From NCBI GenBank assembly GCA_934754855.1, contig CAKVJR010000122.1:1-5304 (forward strand): DNA of 5,304 bases, in the 5' to 3' direction. Position 1 is the stretch's first letter, and every line of letters begins with the position of its first letter. Source of the DNA: an uncultured Candidatus Melainabacteria bacterium (GTDB lineage Bacteria; Cyanobacteriota; Vampirovibrionia; Gastranaerophilales; Gastranaerophilaceae). Below, piece after piece: positions 3,214-5,304 of this stretch. A program made the position numbers and the translations under genes. The notes under the pieces are model-generated. The model did no database searches and was not told the origin of the DNA. It saw only the letters and a list, made by a program, of their open reading frames with translations.

Positions 3214-5304
3214 TTATTTTTTAGATTTTTTCTTCGAACCTGACGGGACGTAAAGGCGGGTATTTGAGTTCATCGGAACTCTTTTGATACTCTTAACAGA
3301 ATCCATTGCCATAAGTTGGTTTATAACGTAATTCAATTTTTCGATTGAACTGACTTCAAGTCCGAGTTCAATGATGCCCAACTTTTTGCTTGTATTTGAT
3401 TTAACGTTTGCGTAATTAATATTTGTATCACAATCGGTAATTTTCATCAAAATATCTTTTAACATGCCGATTTTATCATCAACATCAATTCTGATTGCGG
3501 AAATATAAGTTTTTTTGCCGTTGCTGACGACATCGGGGTTCCAAGAAATTTCCAAAAGACGTTCAGGTTGTACTGTTTCAAGTGATTTACAATCTTTTCT
3601 GTGAACGGAAATGCCCTTGCCACGTGTAACTACGCCGACAATCGGTTCTCCGGGGAGCGGCAGGCAACATTTTGCAAGTTGATACATCAAATCTTCAAGA
3701 CCAATGATTTCCTGTTTGCAAGAATGAATTTTGCTGTGGGACATAAATTGCGAGAGGTCATCGTTCTTTTGGACATCGACTTTAAGTCTGTTCATAACCT
3801 TGATTGCCGAAATTTCGCCATTGCCCAAAAGTGCGAGCAAATCATCAACAGAGGTCAAATTGATTGTTTTTGCAATATTCAAAAGTTCACCGCTTTTGAC
3901 GACTTCATCAAATACAGCCTTGGTAAGTTCCGCTTCCATAAGACTTTTGCCGAGTGAAATATATTCATCTCGTTTATGTTTTCTAAACCATTGACGGATT
4001 TTTGATTGAGCCTGTCTTGTAACGACAAAATTGAGCCAATGCATTTTCGGCTCTGACTTTTTAGAAGTCGTAATTTCAACGATATCGCCGTTTTTGAGTT
4101 TTGTATCAAGTTGACCGATACGACCGTTAATCAGGCAGCCTGTCGTTTTATAACCGACATCAGTGTGAATTCTGAACGCAAAATCGATAGGAGTTGCACC
4201 GAGCGGCAAATCGAAAACGTCGCCTTTCGGTGTGAAAACGAATACCTGATTTGTGAACAAATCCATTTTCACGTGTTCGACAAAATCTTCCGCCCCCGAA
4301 CTTTCCTGTTCGAGTTCAAGCATTTTTCGCATGAAAGTATATTGCAAATCTGTTGTCGAATCAGCCTTAACAGAGCCTGATTCCTTATATCTCCAGTGTG
4401 CTGCAACCCCGTATTCTGCGATATGGTGCATTTCTTTTGTTCTGATTTGAACTTCCAAAGGTTTCTGACGAGGTCCCAAAACCGAGGTGTGCAAAGACTT
4501 ATAGCCGTTACCTTTCGGCATTGCAATGTAGTCCTTAAATCTTCCGGGAATTGGCTTAAAGTGAGAGTGAATAAGCCCCAAAACCTCATAACATTCTCTG
4601 ACGGTATTTACGATAATACGAACCGCCGTAACGTCGTAAAGGTCATGGAATGCGATATTCAACCGTTTCATCTTCTTATAAATACTGTAATAATGCTTTG
4701 CACGACCTGTAATTTCGGCTTCGATTTTATTTTGTTTCAAATTGACCGCAATCGTTTCAATAAGCATATTTACGGTTTGTTCACGCTCTGTTTTCTTTTG
4801 AGCGACAAGTTGAGCGATTTCAAAATATTTATCAGGTTGCAAATACCGCAAAGACAAATCTTCAAGTTCGGATTTAATTTTTCCGATACCTAATCTGCCC
4901 GCAAGCGGTGCAAAAATATCCAAAGTTTCCTGAGCGATACGCTGTTGTTTTGCGGGAGCCATATAGTTCAATGTCCGCATATTGTGCAATCTGTCGGCGA
5001 GTTTGAGGAAAATTACACGAACATCTTTCGCCATTGCAACGAACATTTTTCTGAAACTTTCCGCCTGACGTTCCTCTTTCGATTTAAACTGATATTTGTT
5101 CAATTTCGTAACGCCCTCGACGAGATTTTTGACATCTTCGCCAAAAAGTTCCTCAATTTGTTCGGGAGTTGTATCGGTATCTTCAATTACATCGTGCAAA
5201 AATGCAGCCATAATCAAGTGTTTATCAACCCTTAAATCGGTCAAAATCCGTGCAACTTCGCAAGGGTGAATGATATACGGTTCCTCACTTACACGATATT
5301 GCCC
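3214..5304 (-). CDS. rel: Bifunctional RelA/SpoT homologue, (p)ppGpp synthetase/hydrolase, 5'-truncated
   Basis: This long-form RSH enzyme makes and degrades the alarmone (p)ppGpp during the stringent response. The frame is open to the window edge (GQYRVSEEPYIIHPCEVARI precedes the TTG at 5244, which is internal), so 696 residues are visible and roughly 40-60 are missing. The hydrolase HD domain shows His13, His37-Asp38, Glu41-Asp42 and Asp104 in KLADRLHN, so hydrolysis should be intact. The synthetase domain spans about 195-307, with GRAKHYYSIYKKM, RFKDYIAMPKGNGYKSLHT (255-273), EVQIRT and AAHWRYK. Its RxKD form (Arg255-Asp258) is the version linked to bifunctional enzymes rather than the ExDD of RelA. 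A TGS domain (about 352-412), a helical linker, a conserved-cysteine region (Cys546-Cys547, His568, Cys572) and a C-terminal ACT domain (about 601-680) follow, all expected for ribosome-linked regulation. The tail ends in a lysine-rich SGSKKKSKK. Nothing is frameshifted. Phylogenetic flavour: cyanobacteria/Melainabacteria (inference). Confidence 0.96.
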   Translation of the reverse strand, partial: GQYRVSEEPYIIHPCEVARILTDLRVDKHLIMAAFLHDVIEDTDTTPEQIEELFGEDVKNLVEGVTKLNKYQFKSKEERQAESFRKMFVAMAKDVRVIFLKLADRLHNMRTLNYMAPAKQQRIAQETLDIFAPLAGRLGIGKIKSELEDLSLRYLQPDKYFEIAQLVAQKKTEREQTVNMLIETIAVNLKQNKIEAEITGRAKHYYSIYKKMKRLNIAFHDLYDVTAVRIIVNTVRECYEVLGLIHSHFKPIPGRFKDYIAMPKGNGYKSLHTSVLGPRQKPLEVQIRTKEMHHIAEYGVAAHWRYKESGSVKADSTTDLQYTFMRKMLELEQESSGAEDFVEHVKMDLFTNQVFVFTPKGDVFDLPLGATPIDFAFRIHTDVGYKTTGCLINGRIGQLDTKLKNGDIVEITTSKKSEPKMHWLNFVVTRQAQSKIRQWFRKHKRDEYISLGKSLMEAELTKAVFDEVVKSGELLNIAKTINLTSVDDLLALLGNGEISAIKVMNRLKVDVQKNDDLSQFMSHSKIHSCKQEIIGLEDLMYQLAKCCLPLPGEPIVGVVTRGKGISVHRKDCKSLETVQPERLLEISWNPDVVSNGKKTYISAIRIDVDDKIGMLKDILMKITDCDTNINYANVKSNTSKKLGIIELGLEVSSIEKLNYVINQLMAMDSVKSIKRVPMNSNTRLYVPSGSKKKSKK

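Noticed and set aside
3601..5235. Several frames of 65-165 codons within the RSH gene
   Set aside because: All overlap an intact, fully domain-supported RelA/SpoT coding sequence in another frame; their Cys/Phe-rich products are typical of antisense shadows.

Overview
The window is a moderately AT-rich bacterial chromosome segment carrying five protein-coding genes (two cut by the window edges) and an unusual density of small inverted repeats. The RSH-type (p)ppGpp enzyme has a helical stretch after the HD domain (SKEERQAESFRKMF, KLADRLHNMRTL) that recalls cyanobacterial homologues. With the low GC and the short intergenic palindromes, this suggests a non-photosynthetic cyanobacterial relative such as the gut Vampirovibrionia/Melainabacteria (Gastranaerophilales). 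That placement is inference from remembered sequence style, not from a search.

Layout. Positions 1-1173 (+) hold the C-terminal 390 residues of an ArsB/NhaD-type ion transporter, closed by a strong intrinsic terminator (1217-1250). Positions 1251-1640 contain no credible gene but a cluster of degenerate hairpin repeats in both orientations. Next come two divergent small genes: an XRE-type HTH regulator (1641-1853, -) and a minimal HAD-like phosphatase (1918-2253, +). Their 64-bp intergenic region holds a good sigma-70 promoter and two near-identical palindromes that look like operators. Another hairpin repeat lies 5 bp after the HAD stop codon, followed by a second hairpin and a terminator that fits the minus strand best.

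Positions 2394-2463 carry seven GAGAGT motifs in the 3' leader-to-terminator region of an unrecognised 67-aa minus-strand gene (2489-2692). Upstream of it, also on the minus strand, is a 62-aa CopG/Arc ribbon-helix-helix protein (2844-3032) with its own terminator and promoter. These two small genes share a conserved upstream block of about 34 nt. The rest (3214-5304, -) is a long-form bifunctional RelA/SpoT homologue lacking only its N-terminus, ended by a clean terminator.

Working together: the minus-strand genes are three separately terminated units rather than one operon. The XRE and HAD genes look like a small self-contained module with a shared regulatory region, bracketed by the repeat family. 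The most notable observations are: (i) the hairpin repeats show compensatory changes in both stems while a flanking GA/GA pair is kept; (ii) two matching operators lie between the XRE and HAD genes; (iii) the HAD gene has no ATG, GTG or TTG upstream of its catalytic aspartate; (iv) two neighbouring small genes share an upstream element. I saw no CRISPR array, tRNA, rRNA or transposase gene.
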